A stretch of DNA of 64,000 nucleotides from Escallonia rubra. Lineage: Eukaryota > Streptophyta > Magnoliopsida > Escalloniales > Escalloniaceae. Under the pieces are notes generated by a model. The model made no database searches. It saw only the letters and a list, made by a program, of their open reading frames with translations, and was not told the origin of the DNA. The DNA lies in assembly GCA_033065855.1 (NCBI GenBank), contig JAVXUO010000167.1, positions 62,001 through 126,000 on the forward strand, in the 5' to 3' direction. The translations under genes and the position numbers were made by a program. Of this stretch, positions 52,501-59,942 are shown in pieces (the stretch's first letter is position 1; every line of letters begins with the position of its first letter).

Positions 52501-55463
52501 AACCTTGTTAGCCTCCCATTACAAAATTGCCTCCAAAAACCCTAAATCCCTACTTCCCAGATTCAGCACAAACCGGAACTTCCAATTACTCTAAATTGGT
52601 CATACGATATTCAATTTAGGCAAATCAAAAGCCTAAATCGTGTATGCTTTCAAGAACTACAACTTTACAGGAGGGGCCGAATCCATCATAGATCATTTTC
52701 AGGGCCAAAAGACGTTTTTATAATCTGCTAGAATTTCTCTATCTGTTTTTAATGCAAGATCGATTTATGTGATCTTTTCATCATGTAAATCATCAACAAT
52801 ATATATATAATTTTTGACGATTTACTTGTGTAGGGTGTTACCTTTATTATTGATCTCTGGCATACTATGCTAACATCATATAATTCTCAAACTTGTACCT
52901 CAAAAGCTTATTAATCGCATCTCTTCTTTTTCATAACTCAATTCTCTCATGATAACAAAATCAAATCTTTTGCTAAAATCCTAAGCGTTCCTTGATATCA
53001 ATTCCGATCCCAAGACTCGAACCACAACCTCTCTAGTCTCATGTCAAACTATGTTAGACTTGATTCCCGTTGTCCGTCGGATACGTAGGTAATCCAGGCC
53101 CCGTTCTTGGTCTCGAATCAAAACTTACGTGTTTGTATATTTTTCCTTTATTTAGTTATGTCATGTTATCTTCTCACATGTTACATATGTCTTTTATCGT
53201 CTTCTTTAAAAAGAATGATAGATAAGCTAACTAGGCAGTATGAGACGGTTAGGGTGTGATGGGGTGCCTAATACCTTCCGGTCACATAACTTATCCCTGA
53301 ACCCAGATTTAGGGTTTTGTCAAAATTAGATGACGACTATATAGTCTGTGAAAGCCGCGGGTTTTCACCCATGAATGCAGGTTGTCACAGCAGCCCCTGA
53401 CGGTCTTGCCAGTTGCCACCAACTATATATGACATGACTATGACAAGAAAAGGGTTGTTTCAGTCGAGGTTTGAGCAGCATTGCATTAATGGCTACTATA
53501 CAACTTTTGAAGCTACTATAACATGTGCAAAGTACTAGAAGGGGAAGCAATCGTGCTCCAAGTGGTTGGTGATTATCACCTATTTAATTACAGTTCTTTT
53601 TCACATTTTAATTAAATAGACACTAGTAAGGGATGTAGTCATTGAAATGAGCTCTTGTTTTTTTACGGTGTTGGAATTGTTGTGTATGTACGTATACTTT
53701 GTCTAATATGTTATGGTTGTTTTGTAATACATGAAGTATGTTCAGTGCTCCAATTTGACAGGAAGATGGCGGAAGAGGAAAGAAATTGAGAATTAAGTCT
53801 ATACTTTTCTTTCAATTTTTGGTGGGGGTTTATTGCAGGCAGAACCTAATGATCAGGAAGTTTGTGTTATTGTTTAGGATACTGTAAGAGGGATTCTAGT
53901 GGCTGATTCAGGGCTGTTCAGAGTACGGTAAACAATATCTTTGGATTCTTTTGCAGTTTAGGTGTCTCAGGTGGAGTATTAGGTGGTTAGAGAACATGTG
54001 GGCTTATTATCAATATGATGTAGCGGTTGAAAAAGCAGAAGCTACAGGTCTGAAATCTACGCTTGAATATAGAAGGGAGACAAGTATTAGTTATTAGAGT
54101 CTTCACTAGTCATGATTTATATTCTTCCGAGCAGCACTTTTCTTCCTTGGAAAAGTGACGGGGTACAGAAAGGTGTTTCCAATTCTCCATCCAGTTGCCA
54201 AGCCAACAAGAAGAAAGCTTGAAGCTTTCTTTCCATGTATGCCACGTTTGTGTCAAACTTAACGAAATCTCTCCTGATTCATATTCCATTCAGTCTGCTT
54301 ACAAGATTCGTTTCTCTTTTTTTTTTCTGTTGTGTGTGGTTTTTGGTGTTTTGGGGGGGGGGGGGGGGGGTGGGTTGTTGGGGTGGTCCTCAAAACATCT
54401 CTCGTTCTATTCTCTTAGAGGTTAAGGATTGGTATTGAAGAAGGAATTTTAAAGTTGATCAATTACTTAGTAACATTAATTGTATGGCTTTCTTTTGGTT
54501 ATGTTAAATCTCAAGTTTGTTAAGGTTATTGCGAGCATAGTGGACAGTTTATCTGAAAGTTGTGTTCTTAAGTGCTTAGGACTTGTGATGGTTTTCGTGC
54601 AGGCAAACCCTCAACAGCTGCACTCGAATTTGTTGTATATCCAAAGGTATAGGCGTCAATCCCGCTTAGTAGCAGAAGCAGCCTATTTTTTCACAAACAT
54701 GCTCTCTGCAGAGGCCTTCATCAGGAACATTGATGCAAAAGCCCTTTCAATGGATGAAATGGAGTATGAAAAGAATATGGAATCAGCTCAAGCACTTCTT
54801 TCTGGCCTTTCGATGGACTCTGATGATATGCCCAGTCAAAGTCATCAAAGTGTGAGGCACTTGCCAAGATCAGAATTGGGCGAACCTAGACAAGAAGCTT
54901 TTAATCCTAATAAGCATCAAGGCTCTGCATCGCAGCTGCAGTTCCCACCCCAGTCATTTGAAACCAAGTCTGGGAGTGAGGGACTCCATGCAAAAGATCG
55001 GGTACCACTAGGCAAAGTTCCATCAATCTCAGACCTGGAGGATCAAGGTGGATTTATGCTCATGAAAGAGGAAAAGGTGAGCCAAGTCTTTCGGGACTTC
55101 CCATATTTGTACTCCCAGTCTGGTGATTTAACAATTAGTGATGTAGACGACCTGCTTAATAAGTACAAGCAACTTGTTTTGAAGTATGTTTGCCTTTCTA
55201 ACGGAGTGGGTGCCGCGGCTCCCTCTCCTCCTGTGTCCATTTCACAAAGTCGTGCCGAACAGTTTGCCGTAACTGAAAAGGAAACGAAAGCTAGCAGAGC
55301 AGTAACGTCGAATAAAGCGACAGACAGAGACATTAATTTGAAAGATTATGTTACGGATGCAGTTTTCTTTGTCGAAGAAAATATCGAGTCCAAGTTGGCA
55401 CAAGGTAGTGATAGTAATGTCAGGAATGACCAGAGAGAATGCCTTGATCAGGCACTCGGGTAG
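22465..55463 (+). CDS. VPS9A: VPS9-domain protein (VPS9A-like), RAB5 guanine-nucleotide exchange factor; five coding exons
   Basis: The protein is 489 residues by my splice model, close to the roughly 520 of the Arabidopsis family member. VPS9 proteins load GTP onto RAB5-type GTPases (RHA1/ARA7 and plant-unique ARA6 in plants) on endosomes and so control endocytic and vacuolar traffic. Exon 1 begins [10 protein letters not shown] and [20 protein letters not shown]; exon 2 has the helical-bundle motif [20 protein letters not shown]; exon 3 has [15 protein letters not shown]; exons 4-5 carry the catalytic VPS9 core with [33 protein letters not shown] and [16 protein letters not shown]. Asp191 in GADEFLP matches the Asp required for exchange activity, and Tyr231 is in the conserved AAYFFTN. 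The C-terminal tail ([21 protein letters not shown]) is typical of plants. All four introns are GT-AG and keep frame: about 526, 8206, 17010 and 5787 bp. No stop interrupts it, so it looks intact despite the inserted transposons. Confidence 0.95.
23101..23248 (+). CDS. VPS9A: VPS9A coding exon 2
   Basis: 148 bp between acceptor GGCAG and donor GTGAGT. Reads (S)[17 protein letters not shown] and on to EELDSAGE. The first base completes the Ser codon left open by exon 1. Confidence 0.93.
23249..25480. other. VPS9A intron 2, first part: no element recognised
   Basis: AT-rich intronic sequence with a (TC)n run at about 24355-24374. No supported gene. Confidence 0.4.
25560..25781 (+). repeat. Probable 5' LTR end of the Reina-like relic
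   Basis: This stretch ends just before the primer-binding site at 25782 and contains features seen near LTR ends (AAACTGTCGTAAG..., then AGGCCTGTCCTACATCA). The LTR start could not be fixed, so the left boundary is a guess. Confidence 0.4.
25782..25792 (+). promoter_or_regulatory. Primer-binding site, initiator tRNA-Met type
   Basis: TGGTATCAGAG, 70 bp upstream of the gag-like frame of the relic. Confidence 0.7.
25852..26600 (+). pseudogene. Reina-like gag remnant
   Basis: Open from 25852 ([13 protein letters not shown]) for 81 codons, then broken. Further gag motifs follow in shifting frames: [14 protein letters not shown] at about 26200 and [13 protein letters not shown] at about 26370. 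Confidence 0.75.
27170..29850 (+). pseudogene. Reina-like pol remnant
   Basis: Protease, partial RT, RNase H and integrase fragments in the canonical Ty3/Gypsy order, interrupted by many stops. The integrase catalytic residues are not all visible. Confidence 0.8.
29999..30190 (-). other. Small open frame with signal-peptide-like start
   Basis: A 63-residue frame on the - strand begins with a basic start, a hydrophobic stretch ([17 protein letters not shown]) ending in a plausible ALA|Q cleavage site, then a Pro/Arg-rich tail. I recognise no family, and it is short. It lies at the 3' end of the Reina-like relic and may be a captured fragment or chance. Confidence 0.2.
30200..31454. other. VPS9A intron 2, last part
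   Basis: No gene recognised. A 67-residue acidic/Ala-rich open frame on the - strand (30827-30624) is unassigned. The intron ends with acceptor TTACAG before exon 3. Confidence 0.35.
31455..31625 (+). CDS. VPS9A: VPS9A coding exon 3
   Basis: 171 bp (57 codons) between acceptor TTACAG and donor GTGAGT. Reads [18 protein letters not shown] to [17 protein letters not shown]. It is preceded by an 8.2-kb intron. Confidence 0.94.
31626..32690. other. VPS9A intron 3, first part: nothing recognised
   Basis: Intronic sequence without supported genes or repeat ends. Confidence 0.4.
32880..33520 (-). pseudogene. LINE zinc-binding C-terminal domain fragment
   Basis: Reads [20 protein letters not shown], then WKEIW and [18 protein letters not shown], then in other frames [16 protein letters not shown] and NTRAFE. 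This is the zf-RVT region at the end of plant LINE ORF2. Confidence 0.75.
33740..34619 (-). mobile_element. hAT-like non-autonomous element, GGGTGCGG family copy 1
   Basis: The start CTCTGAAGCCCGGTGCG matches the reverse complement of the right end of copy 3 (CTTTGAAGCGCTGGTGCG), followed in both by a second GAAGCACCAGCA block. The element ends ...AATATAG. It is flanked by CTGCAACC (33732-33739) and CTGCCACC (34620-34627), an 8-bp duplication with one mismatch. Inside are GGGTGCGGGTGCGGG subterminal repeats, a (GA)n run (34018-34050) and a purine-rich AAGAAGAAG tract. It encodes no recognisable protein. Confidence 0.75.
34018..34050. repeat. (GA)n microsatellite
   Basis: GGGAGGGAGAGGGAGAGAGA passing into an uninterrupted GA run, within hAT-like copy 1. 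Confidence 0.9.
36297..36883 (+). mobile_element. hAT-like non-autonomous element, GGGTGCGG family copy 2
   Basis: Terminal inverted repeats CTAAGAAGCACGG (left) and CTATGAAGCACGG (right, reversed) are flanked by the perfect 8-bp duplication CTTTTCAA at 36289-36296 and 36884-36891. The 587-bp body has subterminal runs of CACCCGATCCGCATAC and its complement and no coding capacity. It sits inside the LINE relic between the RT and endonuclease parts. Confidence 0.85.
37320..37730 (-). pseudogene. LINE endonuclease fragment
   Basis: Reads IKEFSWNV, then out of frame [20 protein letters not shown] and GILLKWE, as in the N-terminal endonuclease of plant L1 ORF2. Two frame breaks are visible. Confidence 0.75.
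37731..38460. other. VPS9A intron 3: possible LINE 5' remnant
   Basis: Upstream of the LINE endonuclease, where ORF1 would lie, but I find no recognisable gag or zinc-knuckle motif. Confidence 0.3.
38464..38893 (+). mobile_element. TRIM-like mini LTR retroelement A
   Basis: Two direct repeats, about 38464-38548 (partial) and 38751-38893, share CCTAAGTACCTACT, GGCTA and GTGGATCGGGTTGTT. The first is followed 2 bases later by TGGTATGATAGCC (38551-38563), a degraded initiator tRNA-Met primer-binding site. The second is preceded by a purine tract AAAGGAGGGGA (38740-38750). LTR, primer site, short non-coding middle, purine tract and LTR in under 0.45 kb is the plan of a TRIM. The left LTR has lost its outer part. 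Confidence 0.6.
38894..40487. other. VPS9A intron 3: nothing recognised
   Basis: No supported gene. Open frames near 40002-40238 lack motifs. Confidence 0.4.
40488..40946 (+). mobile_element. TRIM-like mini LTR retroelement B
   Basis: Two direct repeats of about 105 bp, 40488-40591 and 40840-40946, share GGGAAAATATTGAGCAATA, ACATAAGCC, GGCCTCT and TTGGATGCTTTTAC with some changes. TGGTATGAGAGTCGGTC (40594-40610) follows the left repeat as a primer-binding site, and GCGAGGGGGT (about 40828-40837) precedes the right one as a polypurine tract. The middle, about 250 bp, is non-coding and contains a duplicated copy of the LTR end plus primer site (40690-40760). Confidence 0.72.
41077..41398. mobile_element. 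hAT MITE with perfect TIR and 8-bp target duplication
   Basis: A 322-bp element with TIRs CTATGTTACATGGACTC, perfect over 17 bp, and inner GTGTCCGACACG-like repeats. The duplication TGCTTAGT lies at 41069-41076 and 41399-41406. Size, TIR and 8-bp duplication fit a hAT miniature element. Confidence 0.9.
41407..42200. other. VPS9A intron 3: nothing recognised
   Basis: AT-rich intronic DNA without supported features. Confidence 0.4.
42240..44600 (+). repeat. Possible LTR-retroelement relic with degenerate tandem repeats
   Basis: About 42680-43010 looks like the R-U5 part of an LTR (leader, AATAAAATTTTG at about 42840, then TAATAAAATCTGGCACGCCTAG near 43005, a primer-site-like junction). About 43200-43460 repeats an AGGCCTCGAGACGCTTTGTG motif several times. 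About 43930-44450 is a degenerate array around CTTCATCCAAGTTCGGACTTCCACC, echoing GAACTTCA...TTCGAACC motifs at 42320-42540. No gag or pol similarity was found, so the class is uncertain. Confidence 0.35.
44601..45470. other. VPS9A intron 3: nothing recognised
   Basis: No gene or element end seen before the long inverted repeat. Confidence 0.35.
45471..47642. repeat. Long inverted repeat (foldback-like), arms about 1.05 kb, in VPS9A intron 3
   Basis: The outer ends CTAACAGTCTCT (45471) and GAGACTGTTATG (about 47630-47640) pair, and matching continues inwards: ATGGATGAAAAGGTCACTTA (45651) with the reverse of 47445-47470; CAGCTTTCCAAACGCG (45868) with 47235-47255; GGTGACTATTTTGGTA (46234) with 46813-46828. 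The centre lies near 46540. The arms have diverged by substitutions and small indels. The inner parts are rich in CACACA/TGTGTG, with a G-run near 46726-46741. No protein is recognisable; open frames are composed of CA/TG repeats. Class is unresolved and no target duplication was found. Confidence 0.8.
47643..48635. other. VPS9A intron 3, last part
   Basis: AT-rich intronic sequence with a poly-A run (47807-47822) and a short (TTA)n at about 48129-48147, ending with acceptor GTCAG before exon 4. No gene seen. Confidence 0.45.
48636..48815 (+). CDS. VPS9A: VPS9A coding exon 4 (catalytic core)
   Basis: 180 bp (60 codons) between acceptor GTCAG and donor GTAACA. Reads [18 protein letters not shown] to [13 protein letters not shown]. 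It carries the Asp needed for nucleotide exchange and sits after a 17-kb intron. Confidence 0.95.
49466..51186. mobile_element. TIR element in VPS9A intron 4, carrying a nested hAT-like copy
   Basis: The left end (AAGGCTTAATTGC, TAAACCCTGACCTTGGC, CAACCAAAA, GGCACCCAAAACCCCAAG) recurs inverted at 51075-51186, giving TIRs of about 100 bp with moderate divergence. The interior is non-coding apart from the hAT-like copy at 49881-50696. Long TIRs suggest a Mutator-like element, but no target duplication could be read with confidence. Confidence 0.7.
49881..50696 (+). mobile_element. hAT-like non-autonomous element, GGGTGCGG family copy 3
   Basis: Ends CTATAAAGCACGG (left) and CTTTGAAGCGC (right, reversed). 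It is flanked by the perfect 8-bp duplication CAAAATCT at 49873-49880 and 50697-50704. The 816-bp body has GGGTGCGGATAC subterminal repeats and a central pyrimidine-rich TTCTTCTTCTT tract (50390-50460), mirroring the purine tract of copy 1. No protein is encoded. Confidence 0.87.
51187..51887. other. VPS9A intron 4: nothing recognised
   Basis: Intronic DNA between a TIR element and the solo LTR. Confidence 0.4.
51888..53389. repeat. Solo LTR in VPS9A intron 4
   Basis: A 1502-bp block starts TGTAGACACCCC and ends GGTTGTCACA, as plant LTRs do (TG...CA). It is flanked by GCGGC (51883-51887) and GCAGC (53390-53394), a 5-bp target duplication with one mismatch. No primer-binding site follows the right end and no second LTR is present, so recombination between two LTRs probably removed the interior. 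The end region (GGGTGCCTAATACCTTCC, then GAAAGCCGCGGGTTTTCACC) resembles LTRs of large plant Ty3/Gypsy elements. Confidence 0.7.
53395..54602. other. VPS9A intron 4, last part
   Basis: No gene recognised. It contains an uninterrupted G-run at 54353-54370, about 230 bp upstream of exon 5. Confidence 0.45.
54353..54370 (+). repeat. Homopolymeric G tract (18 G)
   Basis: An uninterrupted run of G on the sense strand of VPS9A intron 4, followed by TGGGTTGTTGGGG. Confidence 0.95.
54603..55463 (+). CDS. VPS9A: VPS9A coding exon 5 and stop
   Basis: 861 bp from acceptor GTGCAG to TAG. It begins [20 protein letters not shown] and contains the end of the VPS9 domain, a Ser/Gln-rich linker and the plant-specific tail. 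An in-frame extension upstream to 54480 is intronic, because it lacks family similarity and the acceptor at 54602 gives the conserved junction IK|ANP. Confidence 0.94.
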   Translation, partial: ANPQQLHSNLLYIQRYRRQSRLVAEAAYFFTNMLSAEAFIRNIDAKALSMDEMEYEKNMESAQALLSGLSMDSDDMPSQSHQSVRHLPRSELGEPRQEAFNPNKHQGSASQLQFPPQSFETKSGSEGLHAKDRVPLGKVPSISDLEDQGGFMLMKEEKVSQVFRDFPYLYSQSGDLTISDVDDLLNKYKQLVLKYVCLSNGVGAAAPSPPVSISQSRAEQFAVTEKETKASRAVTSNKATDRDINLKDYVTDAVFFVEENIESKLAQGSDSNVRNDQRECLDQALG

Positions 55464-56440
55464 AAAAATGTACTTTTCCTCTATTGTGGTGATGAACGTG
55501 TACTTTTTCCGCTTTTATTGTTGAATATATACATCTTGTTCCCTCCTTGATTATTTCCACAATTTTAGTTGCATGATTAGTGGTGCATATAATCCCGTGT
55601 TTAACACACAGCACAAATACTGGCCACAGCTTCACCAAGTTTATCTAACAACACATGCGAGGACTGTTGAAAGATTATTACCACCGGATGAGTACCTTCG
55701 TGACCAACTTCCTCAAGGCGTGGCTGGTTGGATAACATGACGGGGATTACGACAAGAAATGATTCCGCTAAATCTGTCCAACATTGAGAACTTGAAGAGA
55801 TTTCTTTACAATGGGAGCTTGAATTGTGGATCCGTGCAACCAGCCACTCGTGAAAGAAGTTGACACTGGTTGAACATGAAATCAAGGGGGAGGGCAAACG
55901 ATGACCAGTCTACCACATACTCGAGGAACAAATGATCTACTGGTTCAGCGTGGGAAAAATGTGAGGGACAAAGCTCATCCAAGTCTTGTGTTCAATCTAA
56001 ATAGGGAAGGCGATTGATTCCCTATAATTTACTAAAGGAACACCGCAAACTTGTTTGTGAGTGACTAGTAAGGACCGCAGTTTCTTCCAAACTCTTTCCG
56101 AATCGGGTTCAATTGTAGTTAAAGTTGACCACATCAAATTAAAATTATTTGTTGTTGATAAAGTTTGAAGATGCATCAAAGTAACCAAGAAATGACCAGA
56201 TTTTGTTAGGTACCAAACTAATTCACCCTCAAAAACAATAAATCGGAAGTGATGGGCTAGGGTGCTGGAGGCTATGTGACTTGGAAATATAGGCGTAATG
56301 AGATGCAGACCCCACGGGCCAAATCAACAACCATCTTGATCTACAGGGAGTAGGGATTTAGATTGCCAATAATTCGCTAAAAGAACAGAGGCCCCAAAAA
56401 AATATGTCTCCGAAGTGATCTTCCAACACGATTTTGCGAA
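55464..56440. other. VPS9A 3' UTR and downstream DNA
   Basis: The first 100-200 bp after the stop is AT-rich and probably 3' UTR. I find no canonical AATAAA close by and no further gene to 56440. Confidence 0.4.
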
Positions 56441-56549
56441 GCATGGTATACAGAGTTTTTGCCCTTAATAACTTATTTTTAAAACTTAATTACTTCTTTA
56501 CTCCATTTTGAATCTTATTTACCTGTGTAACCCATTTTTAGAAATCGCA

Positions 56550-57130
56550 ACTAGAAACAGAAATTTCAACGGGAAAATCGTGCTTTGAAAGAACGTTTTC
56601 AATATGTTTACTTTTATTTGTCTACTTTAAACAAAATTGAAAGAACACGGAAAAAAAAAATCTGAAATTAGAAATCGCATTTTCAAACCACGTTTTCAAG
56701 AAATCGTGGTCTTTAACCGAGATTTCAGACAACAATAGAAATCTTGGTTTCTGACAGAGATTTTAAAGGCCATAAATGGAAATCTCAGTTTCTAACATAG
56801 ATTTCATGGTGAATGACGTTTTCACAAGAAAACGTGGTTTCTAACAATGATTTCACATTGAAATCATTCTTCAGAACTACGTTTTCAATGGAAATCTTGG
56901 TTTCTAACCGAGATTTCCAACAGAGACAAATCGTTTTAAAATCTTGGTTTGTAAGCATGTTTTTGTTCTTTTTTTGTTTGAAATCAATTAAAGTGTGGTT
57001 TATAACAACATTTAAGCTGGAATTGCTTAAATTTAAATAGTAATTTCTAACCATATTTTTTGTTGGAATTGCTTTGTAACCATGTTTTATATTTAAATAG
57101 TAGTTTCTAACCACGTTCTCCACCATAAGC
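56550..57130. repeat. Degenerate array of GAAATC(N)GGTTTCTAACC(N)GATTTC units
   Basis: Repeated motifs such as AATCTTGGTTTCTAACCGAG, ATCGTGGTCTTTAACCGAGATTTC and ACGTGGTTTCTAACAATGATTTC, each roughly palindromic. The array lies beyond the 3' end of the plant-mobile-domain gene and may be a non-coding part of the same MULE. Confidence 0.65.
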
Positions 57131-57932
57131 GTGGGTTTTAATCACTTTTTGTATCTTTTTCCATCATTATGAATGCTTTAACACAATTATTATCATTGTT
57201 GTGAATTATTTTTCCCTATTATCTTGTAAACTTGTGTTTTTCTGTTAAAATTGTGTAGTAGACAACCAAAATTTAATTTTTCTCCATATCGTGGCTTCTT
57301 GTTGGTTTAGTCAAGATGAAAGTATTTGTAATAAGGAGTAACCTAAGTATCATAATTTGTTCTACTTTTCAAATTTCAGTTTTTAGAGCATTTATTTCCG
57401 TTCTCAAATACTTGTCCAGATTTTCTTCGCTATAAAGTACATTAGTGACTAAGGAACTAACCTTTAACTGACGAATCATTGCATGGATAGGCACTTAAGC
57501 CATTGATAGACTTTCCTTAAGCCTTTTTCACAACCATAATGATTGGTAGCGAAACTTTAGAGGCAATCTCAACTTTCAACAACTAGGTGGTTTGAGAAAG
57601 TAAAAATTGACGTAGCTTAAATGGTCATGTACTGCAACTGCTTGTGACTAGTTACTGGCAAAAGATGGTGGTAAAATTAGGAGTTTGACACTAAAAAAAA
57701 ATACGCGTTCATTGTTGGCTGTAACCATGTAGATGGTCTAATGTCATGAAACTCTTGGTACTTAAGCCATGTTCATATTAATTATCTACATTGTTGATCA
57801 CTAATCATTTGTCGCCATCTTCATATGAAAATAGAGAATTACAACATAGAAATTTTAAAATTAAATTACAAAGAAGCAGCATTGTTGACATGACCACGCT
57901 GATAAACAAGTTAGTCTCAATACTGACCATAT
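57131..57932. other. AT-rich DNA between repeat array and MULE-borne open frame
   Basis: Nothing recognised. Confidence 0.35.
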
Positions 57933-58331
57933 TCAGTCATCTTCATCTGACACTTGAGCATCAGAAACAGATCCAGGTTCAAAGCTCATGTTCCAGTATA
58001 CTTGTGCTTCATTGTTGTTGCCATCTGCATGTGCATCACGTGCCATACGACGTAAGTTATGTCTACTTTGACGAACTCTCATTCTATTGTTTTCTTCACG
58101 TATTCGATGCAGTGCCCTTTCAAGCTTCATATGTGTATTATGAGGCATGTTGATTGCCTTTTGTCGAGGTATGGGTATATTCATGCGCCGTGAATCAACT
58201 ACTAAGACCTCATATTCATTCATCCAATAAGACCATTCTACATGTAATGTATTAACATAGCGTGATGAGTAACGCAAACTTGGACGCAAAGAATAGTAAA
58301 ATTTATCTTCACCCGCCCAGTAACGACCCAT
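57933..58331 (-). CDS. Hypothetical protein, possible last exon of the MULE-borne gene
   Basis: A 132-residue open frame, MGRYWAGEDKFYYSLRPSLR at its start. An arginine-rich helix-forming middle (LERALHRIREENNRMRVRQS) is followed by an acidic C-terminus (SVSDAQVSDEDD). The composition looks like a real coding tail, and it lies downstream on the same strand as the mobile-domain exons. I do not recognise the family; the link to those exons is inference and the true splice acceptor is unknown. Confidence 0.45.
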   Translation of the reverse strand: MGRYWAGEDKFYYSLRPSLRYSSRYVNTLHVEWSYWMNEYEVLVVDSRRMNIPIPRQKAINMPHNTHMKLERALHRIREENNRMRVRQSRHNLRRMARDAHADGNNNEAQVYWNMSFEPGSVSDAQVSDEDD

Positions 58332-58390
58332 GGCTTTAAAAATGTCTCATGGAGTATATGACATTTCCAGAGTTCTTATGCAACTGGGAG

Positions 58391-59790
58391 TATAGCACTC
58401 TATGCCTTTTGCCCTTCATCGACTACACGTACTTATATAAAGCTTGAAATGGGGCCACTTTATTAAATGCTACAGGTTCAATTTTATGATATGTGACAAG
58501 TCGCTACAAGCTTCTTTTAAACTAGTCGATGAATAGTCTTTACAGATGTGTTCAATGGCCGTAAATATAATAGCTCATTTAGGGCTATATCAATCCTTGA
58601 ACTGTCATTCCAGAGTGAAGGACAGTTCACCATAAAAGGTATAAATGAAATATATAATCAGTCTACTTCATGGAAAAAGGTCAGAATCAATGATGTAACA
58701 CTTCACTGAAAAAGCCTTAGACTACTAACGAAAGAAGTTATCGGTGACAATTACACTTGTATTGTGGCAATAGATTAGAATCGTGTGGATATTTTTTCTT
58801 CGAATTAGTACACCATGCCAACAGTGTGAAGTTTCAACAAGAAGCCTCCTAATTAAATTAGTTGTTTGAACACAAATTTTTGATCGACAAACAACTCTAT
58901 GTGAAACACTTAAATCTATGTAGCTAGAGTACAAGTGAGGAAAATGATCTCACTTTTCCCTTAGACAAAAGCAAGTGATGTAGCATTTCACTAGAAAAGG
59001 CTTCAACTCCTAATTAAACATGGTGTCAGTGATCATAGACTTGTCCTGTCACCAGAGACTTGTCATGTCACTGAGATGGGCAGGTTCTTGTGATTATAGC
59101 ACTCTATGTCTTTGCCCTTCATCCACTACACGTACTTATATAAAGCCTGATAAGGGACCACTTTATTAAATGCTACAAGTTCAATTTTATGAGATGTGTA
59201 TCAGTCCTTGAACTATTCTTCTAGAGTGAAGGACTGTTCATCACAAAAAGTATAAATGAAACATATAATTAGTCTTTCACTTCGTGCAAAAAAGCATGAA
59301 TGATGTAACACTTCACTGAAAAAGCCTTAGACGACTAATGAAAGAAGTTATCGGTGACAATTACACTTGTATTGTGGCAATAGATTAGAATCGTGTGGAT
59401 ATTTTTTTCGTCAACTTAGTACACCATGCCAACGGTGTGAAGTTTCAACAAGAAGCCTCCTAATTAAATTAGTTGTTTGAACACAAATTTCTGATCGACA
59501 AACAACTCTCTGTGAAAGACTTAAATCTATGTAGCTAGAGTACCAGTGAGGAAAATGATCTCACTTTTCCCTTAGACAAAAGCACGTGATATAGCATTTC
59601 ACTAGAAAAGACTTTAACCACCAATTAAACAGGGTGTCAGTGACCAGAGACTTGTCCTGTCACCAGAGACTTGTCATGTCACTGAGATGGGCAGGCTTTT
59701 GTGATTATAGCACTCTATGCCTTTGCCCTTCATCCACTACACGTACTTATATAAAGCCTGATAAGGGACCACTTTATCAAATTTCTTTCA
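58391..59790. repeat. Tandem duplication, units of about 0.6-0.7 kb (2.1 copies)
   Basis: TATAGCACTCTATG, followed by CTACACGTACTTATATAAAGC and GGACCACTTTATTAAATGC, occurs at 58391, 59095 and 59706. The intervening sequence (for example TTAGTACACCATGCCAAC and AATTAGTTGTTTGAACAC) is also duplicated. The third copy breaks off at about 59780. It lies between the presumed exons of the MULE-borne gene. Confidence 0.85.
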
Positions 59791-59942
59791 CCCACGCAGT
59801 CCATCCCCATGACAACCATCCAGTCCAATACATATTTTTTGTACTTGCAAGTGCATTATAAGTAATGATTCATCTCTGTAATCCACCCCTATGAAACTGT
59901 TGGCTTGTTCTTGTTAACCGGAAATAAGGGCTTACTTCATAC

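Noticed and set aside
54480..54602. VPS9A exon 5 starting further upstream at 54480
   Set aside because: The residues upstream of 54603 do not match the family, and a canonical AG at 54601-54602 gives the conserved IK|ANP junction.
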